Assembly: GCF_938039775.1 (NCBI RefSeq)
Contig: NZ_CALHTQ010000096.1
Coordinates: 1-13,788 of the forward strand
From: an uncultured Mogibacterium sp.
GTDB lineage: Bacteria > Bacillota_A > Clostridia > Peptostreptococcales > Anaerovoracaceae
Reading direction: 5' to 3'
DNA length: 13,788 bases
Part shown: in pieces, positions 7,795 to 13,788 of the stretch
How positions within the stretch are numbered: position 1 is the first letter of the stretch
Layout: every line of letters starts with the position of its first letter
Notes under the pieces: model-generated
The model's database searches: none
What the model saw: only the letters and a program-made list of their open reading frames with translations
Told to the model about the DNA's origin: nothing
Position numbers and translations under genes: made by a program

Positions 7795-9532
7795 AGTTTT
7801 CTTCCTCGAATCTCTTGATCTTAAGTGTCGTCGTCTTGATAAAGTCGTCTTCACGAATCTCGATTCTCTTAACTCGTTTGAAAGGCGGCATCTTGGAGTT
7901 CGCTTCATCAACGGCCTCCTTTAGCTTACGATACTTCTCTTCGTCAGTCATGCAGCCTGCATTTTCAAGAGCTTTATAGTCAGGATACATAATCGCTGTA
8001 CATATCAGGTCATCCTTAACCTCTTCATGCTTTCCGTATACAATGACTTCGCTGATGAATTCACTCAGTAATAGGTAATACTCAACTTCCTCTGGGAAAA
8101 TATTTTTACCACCTTTAGTTACGATTACGTTCTTCTTACGTCCTGTTATGTACAGGAACCCATCTTCATCTAGATATCCGTAATCACCGGTATATAACCA
8201 GCCATCTTTAATAGTCTTAGCTGTATTCTCAGCGTCTTTGTAATATCCCATCATCACAGATGGACCCTTGCATATAACTTCACCGATGCCGCTGTCATCC
8301 TTGTCGACTATGCGAACCTCCGTTCCAGGCATCGGCTTACCAACAGAAGCAGCTTTTCCGTATCTGTCCTGATTAACTGCGATAATAGGTGAATTCTCGG
8401 TCATACCGTATCCCTGCATCATCGGGAGTCCCATAGCTTCAAACTCCGATATTACATTTGGATCAATTGCCGCTCCACCAGCGATGAGAATATATAGGCT
8501 TTCACCAAATATATCGTGTACCGCCTTGAACAGCCTCTTGGTAACCATTCTGTTGTTTCTAAGGTCGAGTTTCATCGACATACCGAGCGCTCTCTTGAGC
8601 TTGTCTGCATTGCCGCTCTTTTCTGCCTTCGACCAGATTTTTCTATATATATTCTCATAGATAAGCGGAACACCCAGCATGATGTTGCACTTAGCCTCTA
8701 CGAAATTCTGCTGTATATATTTGAGTCCCTCGCAAATTACTACTGTCGCACCCTGATAGAAGCTCGTCATAACCGTACAAGTCATCTCATACACGTGGTG
8801 CATCGGAAGAACATCGAGCACGCGACCACCATCTGGAATTTGTACGTATTTCGACATGTTAAAGACATTCTGAGAGAGGTTCCTGTGTGAGAGCATTACT
8901 CCCTTCGCTAACCCTGTAGTTCCCGAAGTAAAAAGGATTGTCGATAAATCCTCTGCGTGAATCTCAGCATCTATATAATCGCGATTTCCTTGTGCGACGA
9001 TTTCTTGTCCCTCTGTCACGAGCTGATTCAGTGTCATGAACCTGTCGTCAGTTAGAAATTCACTGACATCATCTCCAGGTGCAGCCATGATGATAACCTT
9101 TTTAATTAGTGGAAGCTTTTCCAGTAGCGGAGCAACAGTAGCAGTTAGCTTCGTCGATGCGAATACGGCCTCTACGTCGGCACGCTCCAGAAGGTTAGTA
9201 ATCTCACCTTTTTCAAGATTCCTATCGATAGGCACGATAACACCAACTCCACATACAACCGAATAGTACGATAGCGCCCATCTATGCGAGTTATCTCCAA
9301 TTAGCGCAATCTTGCTACCCTTGAAACCTCTTGCTAAGAGAGCTGTACCGATTGCATTCTGCTCTTCCTTGAACTCGGCATAAGTCATAGACTTGAACGG
9401 TTCCTTGTGGTCGTCCTTATACATATAGGCCGCTCTATTTGGGAACTTTTGAGCGGAAGTGTCTACAAGCTCCTTTAGTGTTTCTACATAGTTAACATCG
9501 TATAGTTGATTTTCATATTTCTTTTTATTCAT
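7745..9532 (-). CDS. Long-chain acyl-CoA ligase / AMP-binding protein, first of tandem pair
   Basis: This is a 595-residue ANL-superfamily acyl adenylase/ligase of the long-chain acyl-CoA synthetase group (COG1022). Motifs in order: P-loop FTSGTTGLAKG (201-211), LPMHHVYEMT, QGYGMTENSP (373-382), YTGDYGYLDEDG (447-458), GRKKNVIVTKGGKN (from 464), and KTTTLKIKRF (566-575) with Lys571 as the likely catalytic lysine. All core motifs are intact, so it should be active. It is first in the operon. I chose the ATG at 9530-9532 (MNKKKYENQLYD) because relatives begin at a similar point; its ribosome site is weak (AAAGGG, about 14 bases away). An in-frame ATG at 9574 would add 14 residues and lies inside an inverted repeat, so the start is less certain than the rest. 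The stop lies inside the start region of the next ligase. Confidence 0.9.
   Translation of the reverse strand: MNKKKYENQLYDVNYVETLKELVDTSAQKFPNRAAYMYKDDHKEPFKSMTYAEFKEEQNAIGTALLARGFKGSKIALIGDNSHRWALSYYSVVCGVGVIVPIDRNLEKGEITNLLERADVEAVFASTKLTATVAPLLEKLPLIKKVIIMAAPGDDVSEFLTDDRFMTLNQLVTEGQEIVAQGNRDYIDAEIHAEDLSTILFTSGTTGLAKGVMLSHRNLSQNVFNMSKYVQIPDGGRVLDVLPMHHVYEMTCTVMTSFYQGATVVICEGLKYIQQNFVEAKCNIMLGVPLIYENIYRKIWSKAEKSGNADKLKRALGMSMKLDLRNNRMVTKRLFKAVHDIFGESLYILIAGGAAIDPNVISEFEAMGLPMMQGYGMTENSPIIAVNQDRYGKAASVGKPMPGTEVRIVDKDDSGIGEVICKGPSVMMGYYKDAENTAKTIKDGWLYTGDYGYLDEDGFLYITGRKKNVIVTKGGKNIFPEEVEYYLLLSEFISEVIVYGKHEEVKDDLICTAIMYPDYKALENAGCMTDEEKYRKLKEAVDEANSKMPPFKRVKRIEIREDDFIKTTTLKIKRFEEENYEYKFDDRDFEKGRRF
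7802..7807 (-). promoter_or_regulatory. Shine-Dalgarno site of the second acyl-CoA ligase, inside the first ligase gene
   Basis: GAGGAA on the minus strand, 7 bases before the ATG at 7792-7794. It lies within the last codons of the upstream ligase and is the reason for the overlapping start. It points to translational coupling of the two paralogs. Confidence 0.65.
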
Positions 9533-9570
9533 ATCTACTAGCCCATGTCCCTTTATACATCTCTTAAAAG

Positions 9571-9604
9571 TGCACATAATTATCAATTATACTATCAATG
9601 TGCA
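9571..9604. repeat. Inverted repeat TGCACAT-N20-ATGTGCA around the operon's transcription start
   Basis: Perfect 7-bp arms at 9571-9577 and 9598-9604 flank an AT-rich 20-base centre that contains two direct TATCAAT copies (9581-9587 and 9593-9599, 12 bases apart). It begins about where transcription from the 9612-9640 promoter should start, so it could be a repressor site or a 5' UTR hairpin. No known operator was recognised. Confidence 0.5.
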
Positions 9605-9611
9605 TCATGAG

Positions 9612-9640
9612 ATTTTATCATTTTTTGCGTTATATTGCAA
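9612..9640 (-). promoter_or_regulatory. Sigma-A promoter of the five-gene ligase-racemase-greA-lysS operon
   Basis: On the minus strand: TTGCAA (-35, 9635-9640), a 17-base spacer, then TAAAAT (-10, 9612-9617). This matches 4/6 and 5/6 of the consensus at ideal spacing. Transcription would start near 9605, about 73 bases before the chosen ATG. Confidence 0.6.
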
Positions 9641-9643
9641 TGT

Positions 9644-9673
9644 TTGCAAGCCTATCATAGACGGTGCTATAAT
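9644..9673 (+). promoter_or_regulatory. Sigma-A promoter of the phosphoribosyltransferase gene
   Basis: TTGCAA (-35, 9644-9649), an 18-base spacer, then a perfect TATAAT (-10, 9668-9673). The leader to the ATG is about 60 bases, too short for a purine riboswitch aptamer plus expression platform, and none is seen. The -35 box is 3 bases from that of the divergent operon promoter. Confidence 0.65.
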
Positions 9674-9740
9674 AATTCAATCAGAGGCTTCTATGCCTGT
9701 TTCTAATGCAGGATAGATATCAAGACACGGAGGACGACAA

Positions 9741-10292
9741 ATGGATTATTTACTGAATGTTGCAGGATTAGAGAGACACCTTCCTCTATGCAAAGTTTCA
9801 GACGACTTATACATTGCAGCTTTCATCATGTTCAACGATGTTGAAGTTACTGTAGCATGCGCAAGAGAGCTTCTTAAGAAGGCTCCAGAATTTGATGTTA
9901 TAATTACTGCTGAGTCAAAAGGAATTCCGCTGGCTTATGAAATGGCCCGTCAGGCCGGAAGCAAGCCGTATATCGTAGCTCGTAAGGGTCCTAAGATTTA
10001 TATGGATGACCTCGTGACTGTAAACGTTGATTCTATCACCACCGACCACATGCAGACTCTCTGCGTAGGTCGTGCGGAGCGCGAGGTTATGGAAGGTAAG
10101 AGAATTCTAGTCGTGGATGACGTGATCAGTACTGGTGAATCCCTAACTGCACTCGATAAGCTCGTAAATGCAGTCGGCGGAAACATAGTCGGCCAGATGT
10201 CAGTACTCGCAGAAGGTGAAGCTGCTGATAGGGATGATATCATATTCCTCGAGAAGCTTCCGCTATTTGATAAAAACGGTCAGATTCTATAA
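9741..10292 (+). CDS. Purine-type phosphoribosyltransferase (adenine/xanthine PRTase-like)
   Basis: This 183-residue type I phosphoribosyltransferase has the PRPP-binding loop ILVVDDVISTGES (122-134) and the upstream ITAESKGIPLA strand-loop (55-65), with VARKGPKIYM (79-88) as the flexible-loop region. It should join a free purine base to PRPP to form the nucleotide (salvage) in the cytoplasm. The overall order resembles Apt/Xpt, and similar clostridial proteins are usually annotated as adenine phosphoribosyltransferase, but the base specificity cannot be decided here. The ATG at 9741 has a strong GGAGG site 8 bases upstream. The gene is monocistronic, with its own promoter and a terminator directly after the stop. 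Confidence 0.88.
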   Translation: MDYLLNVAGLERHLPLCKVSDDLYIAAFIMFNDVEVTVACARELLKKAPEFDVIITAESKGIPLAYEMARQAGSKPYIVARKGPKIYMDDLVTVNVDSITTDHMQTLCVGRAEREVMEGKRILVVDDVISTGESLTALDKLVNAVGGNIVGQMSVLAEGEAADRDDIIFLEKLPLFDKNGQIL

Positions 10293-10304
10293 ATCTGTTT
10301 TAAT
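10281..10304 (+). terminator. Weak hairpin over the phosphoribosyltransferase stop codon
   Basis: CAGATT (10281-10286) pairs with AATCTG (10292-10297) across a 5-base loop that includes part of the stop codon. It is followed by TTTTAATTT. The stem is short and AT-rich, so it probably only assists the stronger hairpin downstream. Confidence 0.35.
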
Positions 10305-10321
10305 TTACAACGGTAAAACAC

Positions 10322-10360
10322 AAAACGGATGTACACAAAGCCTGAAGTACATCCGTTTTT
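10322..10360. terminator. Strong bidirectional terminator between convergent genes
   Basis: A perfect 13-bp stem, AAAACGGATGTAC (10322-10334) with GTACATCCGTTTT (10347-10359), and a 12-base loop. On the plus strand it ends in a T run and stops the phosphoribosyltransferase transcript. On the minus strand it ends in TTTTGTGTTTT and can stop the aminotransferase transcript, whose gene ends at 10449. Confidence 0.88.
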
Positions 10361-10448
10361 CATTTCTATTGATTTCAATCGCTATCTTGCAATCATTACA
10401 TCGTCGAGCTTACGCTTAGGTACGTAGTGTACCCTAGTTTCAACGCTA

Positions 10449-11552
10449 TTAAAGAACAACCTTCTTAATCGCCTTTATCAGTCTTCCCGCCTCCGATATA
10501 GTGGGTACACGCAATCTCACGCAGTTCTTACCGAGCGGCTCAAACTCACTTCCGCTGCAGGTCAATATATTTTCATTCATGAGAAGTCTCTGAAGATCCA
10601 CATCTTCATCGACATGCCTGAGTAAGCAGATAGGCACTCTGTCATCTGTTTCAGCCATGATTATTTTATTTCCACACGCGTCACGGAGTGCACCTTTGAT
10701 AATGGTAAAGTCCGTTCCGTGTTCAACAGGTTGGACATCGTAATTGAGAATCGCTGCCGTAATCGCTCTGCTCATCTCGTTCATCATGTAAGGATTGCTG
10801 ACTTTCTTGATGTATTTGACAAGCTCTTTGTTAGTAATAATATATCCTGCTCTCGCTCCTGCAAGCCCAAACCCTTTCGAGAATGTACGAACACTAATCA
10901 TATGATTGTACTTCGGTCCGAGCATCACAGCAGATTCTTCTCTAGGAATAAAATCAGCATAAGCCTCATCGATTATCGCATACACGCTAAGCTCCTCGCA
11001 TCTTCTTATGATACGCTCAAGTTCATCATTTGACAGAAACTGTCCCGTCGGGTTGTTAGGATTATCTATGTATACAAATGATGTATCTTTCGTAATAGCC
11101 TCAACTAGGAGGTCTACGTCTTCTTTGAAGTTCTCTTTATCACTAGTCGCCACACTGTGAACTTTCATACCCATAACACGAGAGTACTCGACCATATCGG
11201 TAAAAGTGGGCATGAACATTACAGCCTCTGCACCAGGTTTTGCAAAGACATTTACAAGCAGATATAGTGCCGAAACACTTCCGTCAGTCATCACGACATT
11301 TTCCGGTTCGATAAATGCATAGTCCTGCCAATATTTGACCACTGCCTCCTGTGCCTCGTCACTATGCGGATATTGATATAGCCTGTTCACATCGAAGCTG
11401 TGGACGATGTCGATTACTACGTCAGGAAAACCATACGGATTGATTCCAAGACTGCAGTCAAGCGTATTCTCATCGGCAATCGGCGTGTTATCGGCATAGC
11501 TACGAACCTCAGGCAGAAGTTCGTCACGAATCTTGGTTTTATCGATACTCAT
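10449..11552 (-). CDS. Class I/II PLP aminotransferase, histidinol-phosphate aminotransferase-like
   Basis: This 367-residue fold-I PLP aminotransferase resembles HisC and the related CobD decarboxylase. It has YIDNPNNPTG (161-170), the PLP-contacting Asp195 in IIDEAYADF, the Schiff-base Lys226 in SVRTFSKGFGLAGARAGY (220-237), and the terminal substrate-binding arginine region VRLRVP (345-350). The family reaction moves an amino group between an amino acid or its phosphate and 2-oxoglutarate. No other his or cob gene is present, so the true substrate is open. The ATG at 11550-11552 is preceded by AGAGGTG about 6 bases upstream. The gene stands alone between the sortase terminator and the shared terminator at 10322-10360. 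Confidence 0.87.
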   Translation of the reverse strand: MSIDKTKIRDELLPEVRSYADNTPIADENTLDCSLGINPYGFPDVVIDIVHSFDVNRLYQYPHSDEAQEAVVKYWQDYAFIEPENVVMTDGSVSALYLLVNVFAKPGAEAVMFMPTFTDMVEYSRVMGMKVHSVATSDKENFKEDVDLLVEAITKDTSFVYIDNPNNPTGQFLSNDELERIIRRCEELSVYAIIDEAYADFIPREESAVMLGPKYNHMISVRTFSKGFGLAGARAGYIITNKELVKYIKKVSNPYMMNEMSRAITAAILNYDVQPVEHGTDFTIIKGALRDACGNKIIMAETDDRVPICLLRHVDEDVDLQRLLMNENILTCSGSEFEPLGKNCVRLRVPTISEAGRLIKAIKKVVL

Positions 11553-11583
11553 AGTTTCACCTCTCGTGCTTTTATATATCTCA

Positions 11584-11589
11584 ATTATA
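11584..11589 (-). promoter_or_regulatory. Candidate -10 box for the aminotransferase gene
   Basis: A perfect TATAAT on the minus strand, about 31 bases before the ATG. I see no good -35 box at 16-18 bases, so this rests on the -10 alone. A separate promoter is expected because the sortase terminator lies just upstream. Confidence 0.35.
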
Positions 11590-11658
11590 CAACACCATCA
11601 CCTAAATGGTTCATAATATAAGCTATAAATGACATGATGGGTTCTCATTTATCTCAAT

Positions 11659-11691
11659 AGAAAATAGGAAGATGAAACCTCACCTTCCTAT
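11659..11691 (-). terminator. Rho-independent terminator after the sortase gene
   Basis: On the minus strand an 8-bp stem, ATAGGAAG (11684-11691) with CTTCCTAT (11664-11671), 12-base loop, runs into TTTTCT. It lies about 55 bases past the sortase stop. Confidence 0.75.
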
Positions 11692-11745
11692 AATCACTTT
11701 TGACTCTTCACGACAATCTCGCAGTGCCTTGCATCTGCAAGCAAT

Positions 11746-12687
11746 TTATTTCTGCTTATCTATCTTGGCCTGCAGTTTCTTGCCCGCCTTTATCTCCGCC
11801 TTAGTCCACGGAACAGCCTTGCAGACTACCACATATCTAGCTTCATCGTAATCATACGCACACGTGCTGAGTGTGATGATTTTATCGTCAGTCGTAGCCG
11901 TAACTCCTGTAGAAATCTTGGAGCTTTTTACCGCATAATCGAGGAACGCCTGCTTTTCAGCATTGGTGTTAAACGAATACGTGTAAGCCTCGCTAGTTGC
12001 CGGTGTAATAAAAGCAGAGACTATCTGAAGATGGTACTTCTTGTCTGGGGTAATAAGCTCAAACGTCTTATGATCCTGGTAGTAGTCATTCTCCTTCGTG
12101 TAGCCTCTCAGCGATTTGAACATGCTTCCGTCATGCATATGATGGCCATAGACAATAGTGTTAAAATCAGAAAAGTCAGCACTATTTCTATAGTCCATAA
12201 AAATTGAACCAGAAACACTATATTTCTTATTAATGTCAGAGTGCAGATACTGGTCATTGTCACTACCATGCATAATCGGGTAGTTAATGATGGTATCCTT
12301 CTGGTAAATCCATCCCACTACATCAGGATTAACCTTCTGAAGAGCTGCAAAATCCACCACACCCGTAAACTGATTTGGATCCACCTTGGCTTCCTTTGCA
12401 ACCTGCTTAAACCCGCTTCTCGAGTGATGATATTTATAAAGTGCTGTTCCCACCTTGTATCCGCTTATACCGATTACGCACACCAGGCAGAATATTATTA
12501 CTCTAAACGCCCAGTCCATCGCACCGTTTCTCTTGACCTTCTTCTTGGTCTTTTTGCTCATCTTATCCTTCTTATCCTTCTTACTTTGATTAGCTTCATG
12601 TGCTAAATCGACCACTTCAGTTTCAGCTGATGCTGATTCAATCACCTTACCGCTTACCTCAATGTCTTTATATTTGTCACTTCTCAT
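11746..12687 (-). CDS. srtB: Class B sortase
   Basis: This 313-residue membrane-anchored cysteine transpeptidase cuts a C-terminal sorting motif of exported proteins and links them to peptidoglycan or to other subunits. A lysine-rich cytoplasmic tail (35-53) precedes one transmembrane helix (about 59-80), giving an N-in/C-out topology. The catalytic triad is His182 in NTIVYGHHMHDGSMF, Cys276 in TLSTCAYDYDEAR, and Arg284. The YGH-M-DGSMF and TLSTC motifs identify class B. The tail before the helix is longer than in typical SrtB. The ATG at 12685-12687 has AAGGGATG upstream. It has its own promoter (12736-12764) and terminator. No pilin or heme-uptake substrate gene is in the window, so its clients are unknown. 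Confidence 0.93.
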   Translation of the reverse strand: MRSDKYKDIEVSGKVIESASAETEVVDLAHEANQSKKDKKDKMSKKTKKKVKRNGAMDWAFRVIIFCLVCVIGISGYKVGTALYKYHHSRSGFKQVAKEAKVDPNQFTGVVDFAALQKVNPDVVGWIYQKDTIINYPIMHGSDNDQYLHSDINKKYSVSGSIFMDYRNSADFSDFNTIVYGHHMHDGSMFKSLRGYTKENDYYQDHKTFELITPDKKYHLQIVSAFITPATSEAYTYSFNTNAEKQAFLDYAVKSSKISTGVTATTDDKIITLSTCAYDYDEARYVVVCKAVPWTKAEIKAGKKLQAKIDKQK

Positions 12688-12735
12688 ATATCATCCCTTC
12701 TCATTAAGTATCAAAAACACACTTCATGAAATTAG

Positions 12736-12764
12736 ATTATATCATTGCAAAATGTTGAACTCAA
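12736..12764 (-). promoter_or_regulatory. Sigma-A promoter of the sortase gene
   Basis: On the minus strand: TTGAGT (-35, 12759-12764), 17-base spacer, perfect TATAAT (-10, 12736-12741). The leader to the ATG is about 40 bases. Confidence 0.6.
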
Positions 12765-12873
12765 TATCATGACCCTAACTCTATTATTAACAAGTATCAT
12801 AACATATCCATCACAATATTCTGTATAATAGTATCTATACAGATTTTATTATAGCAATTTGCAGACACTGATT

Positions 12874-12902
12874 TTGTTAGTTCTGTGATTACATAGTAGT
12901 AT
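12874..12902 (+). promoter_or_regulatory. Candidate promoter of the phosphohexomutase gene
   Basis: TTGTTA (-35, 12874-12879), 17-base spacer, TAGTAT (-10, 12897-12902), each 4/6 to consensus. It would start transcription near 12909, about 27 bases before the ATG. A perfect TATAAT at 12824-12829 is an alternative but has no good -35. Confidence 0.4.
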
Positions 12903-12935
12903 ATTAAATTTCATTCACATACGGAGAGTAAGAAC

Positions 12936-13541
12936 ATGGGTAAGGAAATTTTAAAGCTCCAAAACGGCAGCGACATTCGTGGAATTGCGATGAACGGTGT
13001 TGAGGGAGAAGATGTAAACTTGACACGGCATAACGCGCTTGCGATAGGTGCAGCTTTTGCACATTGGCTAGGATTTAAGGCGGGCAAGAATTCGTTTGAC
13101 CTCAAGATATGCGTTGGTAGAGATCCTCGCATTACAGGTCCAGATCTCGCCGATGCACTTATGTCGGGCATGGCTTATCTTGGAGTGCAGGTTAGTGATG
13201 CTGGACTCGCTTCCACACCAGCGATGTACATGTCGACGGTCATGCCGTACTATGAATTCGATGGAGCGATAATGGTTACGGCGAGCCATCTGCCTTTTAA
13301 CAGAAATGGATTTAAATTCTTCACTGCAGAAGGTGGTCTCAGCAAAGCGGATATCAAGGAAGTCCTTGAATATGCCGCAAGCGCTCACATACTTCCTTTT
13401 GAATACAACGCTGAAAGTGTGAACCTCATGCAGATGTACGCTGCTCACCTCCGTTCGATAATCAGCACAGGAGTTGGTGGTGATTTAAGCGGTATGAAAA
13501 TCGTCGTAGATGCTGGAAATGGGGCTGGAGGATTTTTTGCA
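12936..13541 (+). CDS. Phosphomannomutase/phosphoglucomutase, N-terminal part only (joined to foreign sequence)
   Basis: This is domain 1 and the beginning of domain 2 of an alpha-D-phosphohexomutase, which interconverts hexose 1- and 6-phosphates through a phosphoserine. It shows NGSDIRGIA (10-18), CVGRDPRITG (59-68), the catalytic loop VTASHLPFNRNGFKFF (114-129) with Ser117 as phosphoserine, and the domain-2 start MKIVVDAGNGAGGFFA (187-202). The TASHLP variant occurs in clostridial members. The ATG at 12936 has GGAGAG about 7 bases upstream. Full-length members are about 450-500 residues. Here the family similarity ends at about residue 202, although the frame stays open to the window edge, so the metal-binding, sugar-binding and phosphate-binding parts are absent. 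I treat it as truncated by a chimeric join, not as a functional short enzyme. Confidence 0.88.
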
Positions 13542-13560
13542 AACAAAGCCGAAAATAATA
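13530..13560. other. Junction between phosphohexomutase and DyP-peroxidase sequence
   Basis: Mutase similarity ends at GGFFA (codons up to 13541), and peroxidase-like sequence with lower GC begins within about 15 bases. The exact break may be blurred by short shared bases around GCAAACAAA. No inverted repeat, insertion-sequence end or integrase site marks it. Confidence 0.75.
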
Positions 13561-13788
13561 GAGTTATTGCTGACGGCGATGAAAAAATTAGTTTCTACGG
13601 CAAACACCAAGCTGGAATTACTACTCTAATGCAAAAATGCGCTTATTTAGTAGTATTAGATTTACACTCTACTAAGCGTGATGATGTCATTAACATGTTT
13701 AAAGAATGGACTAAATATAGTGAAAAATTAATGAACGGTGAATTAGTTGAACCTGCTCTTAAAAACCATTATTTACCACCAAAAGATA
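13542..13788 (+). CDS. efeB: EfeB/DyP-type heme peroxidase fragment, in frame after the mutase
   Basis: From about residue 203 of the open frame the protein reads as the beginning of a mature EfeB-like dye-decolorizing peroxidase. It has FYGKHQAGITT (220-230), the hallmark FxGxHQxGI motif of this family, then YLVVLDLHSTKRDD, MFKEWTKYSEKLMNGE and HYLPPKD (278-284) before the window ends. EfeB is normally an exported iron-uptake (EfeUOB) peroxidase with a Tat signal peptide; none is present here, because the sequence enters the gene after that region. The last 228 bases are 32% GC and rich in TTA, AAA and GTA codons, unlike the mutase just before. No start codon or ribosome site belongs to it. 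The DyP identity is clear; a streptococcal or Gemella-like source is a guess. Confidence 0.78.

Noticed and set aside
9674..9740. Possible purine riboswitch upstream of the phosphoribosyltransferase
   Set aside because: The leader is about 60 bases and lacks the conserved purine aptamer loops. The only structure is a 4-bp AGGC/GCCT hairpin.
10376..10448. Short minus-strand open stretch after the aminotransferase, with a protein-like ending VPKRKLDDVMIAR
   Set aside because: It is only about 20-24 codons, has no spaced ribosome site and no ATG, and is closed upstream by TGA TAA. It could be chance or a relic. Not enough to call a gene.
12704..12799. Repeated AAGTATCA (12705-12712 and 12792-12799) flanking the sortase promoter
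   Set aside because: Two 8-base copies in AT-rich intergenic DNA are expected by chance. No symmetry or further copies were seen.
12911..13448. Minus-strand open frames opposite the phosphohexomutase
   Set aside because: They lie antisense to clear mutase motifs and show no domain of their own.
13542..13788. Reading the mutase-peroxidase frame as a natural bifunctional enzyme
   Set aside because: The mutase is cut before its essential domains 2-4, the peroxidase lacks its own start and signal peptide, and composition changes at the join. A chimera explains all three.

Overview
The window reads as a piece of chromosome from an anaerobic Bacillota (Clostridia). The evidence is strong AGGAGG-type ribosome binding sites, TTGnnn/TATAAT promoters, a greA-lysS gene pair, a class B sortase, and tandem MetE-core methyltransferases like the YxjG/YxjH pair of Bacillus. 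A placement near Eubacteriales family XIII (Mogibacterium-like) is a guess from protein style, not something the sequence proves. The content is mostly housekeeping. There is no CRISPR array, insertion sequence, rRNA, tRNA or phage gene.

Layout, left to right. (1) 1-2086, minus strand: two tandem paralogous cobalamin-independent methionine-synthase-core proteins; the downstream copy runs off the left edge. (2) 2201-9640, minus strand: one apparent five-gene operon. It is read from a promoter at 9612-9640 through two long-chain acyl-CoA ligase paralogs, an alanine/ornithine-racemase-family PLP enzyme, greA, and a lysyl-tRNA synthetase carrying an extra C-terminal tRNA-binding domain. It ends at a terminator at 2201-2238. 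(3) 9635-10359, plus strand: a purine-type phosphoribosyltransferase, divergently transcribed from a promoter whose -35 box lies 3 bp from that of the operon. A strong hairpin follows that can serve both converging transcripts. (4) 10449-11552, minus strand: a histidinol-phosphate-aminotransferase-like enzyme. (5) 11664-12764, minus strand: a monocistronic class B sortase with its own promoter and terminator. (6) 12936-13788, plus strand: the start of a phosphomannomutase/phosphoglucomutase.

The most striking signal is at the right end. The phosphohexomutase reading frame stays open, but near 13535-13550 the protein stops resembling a phosphohexomutase. It becomes the N-terminal part of an EfeB/DyP-type heme peroxidase, and base composition drops from about 50% GC (two sampled 60-base lines) to 32% GC (last 228 bases). 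The simplest explanation is a chimeric join (assembly or read chimera, possibly with another low-GC Bacillota), not a natural fusion. Either way, the last ~245 bases should not be annotated as part of the mutase.

Other points worth attention are the LysRS/Trbp111-like fusion, the unusual grouping of two acyl-adenylating enzymes with an amino-acid racemase and translation/transcription genes, and the nearly touching divergent promoters with symmetric TTGCAA boxes. No clearly new defence or mobile system is visible.
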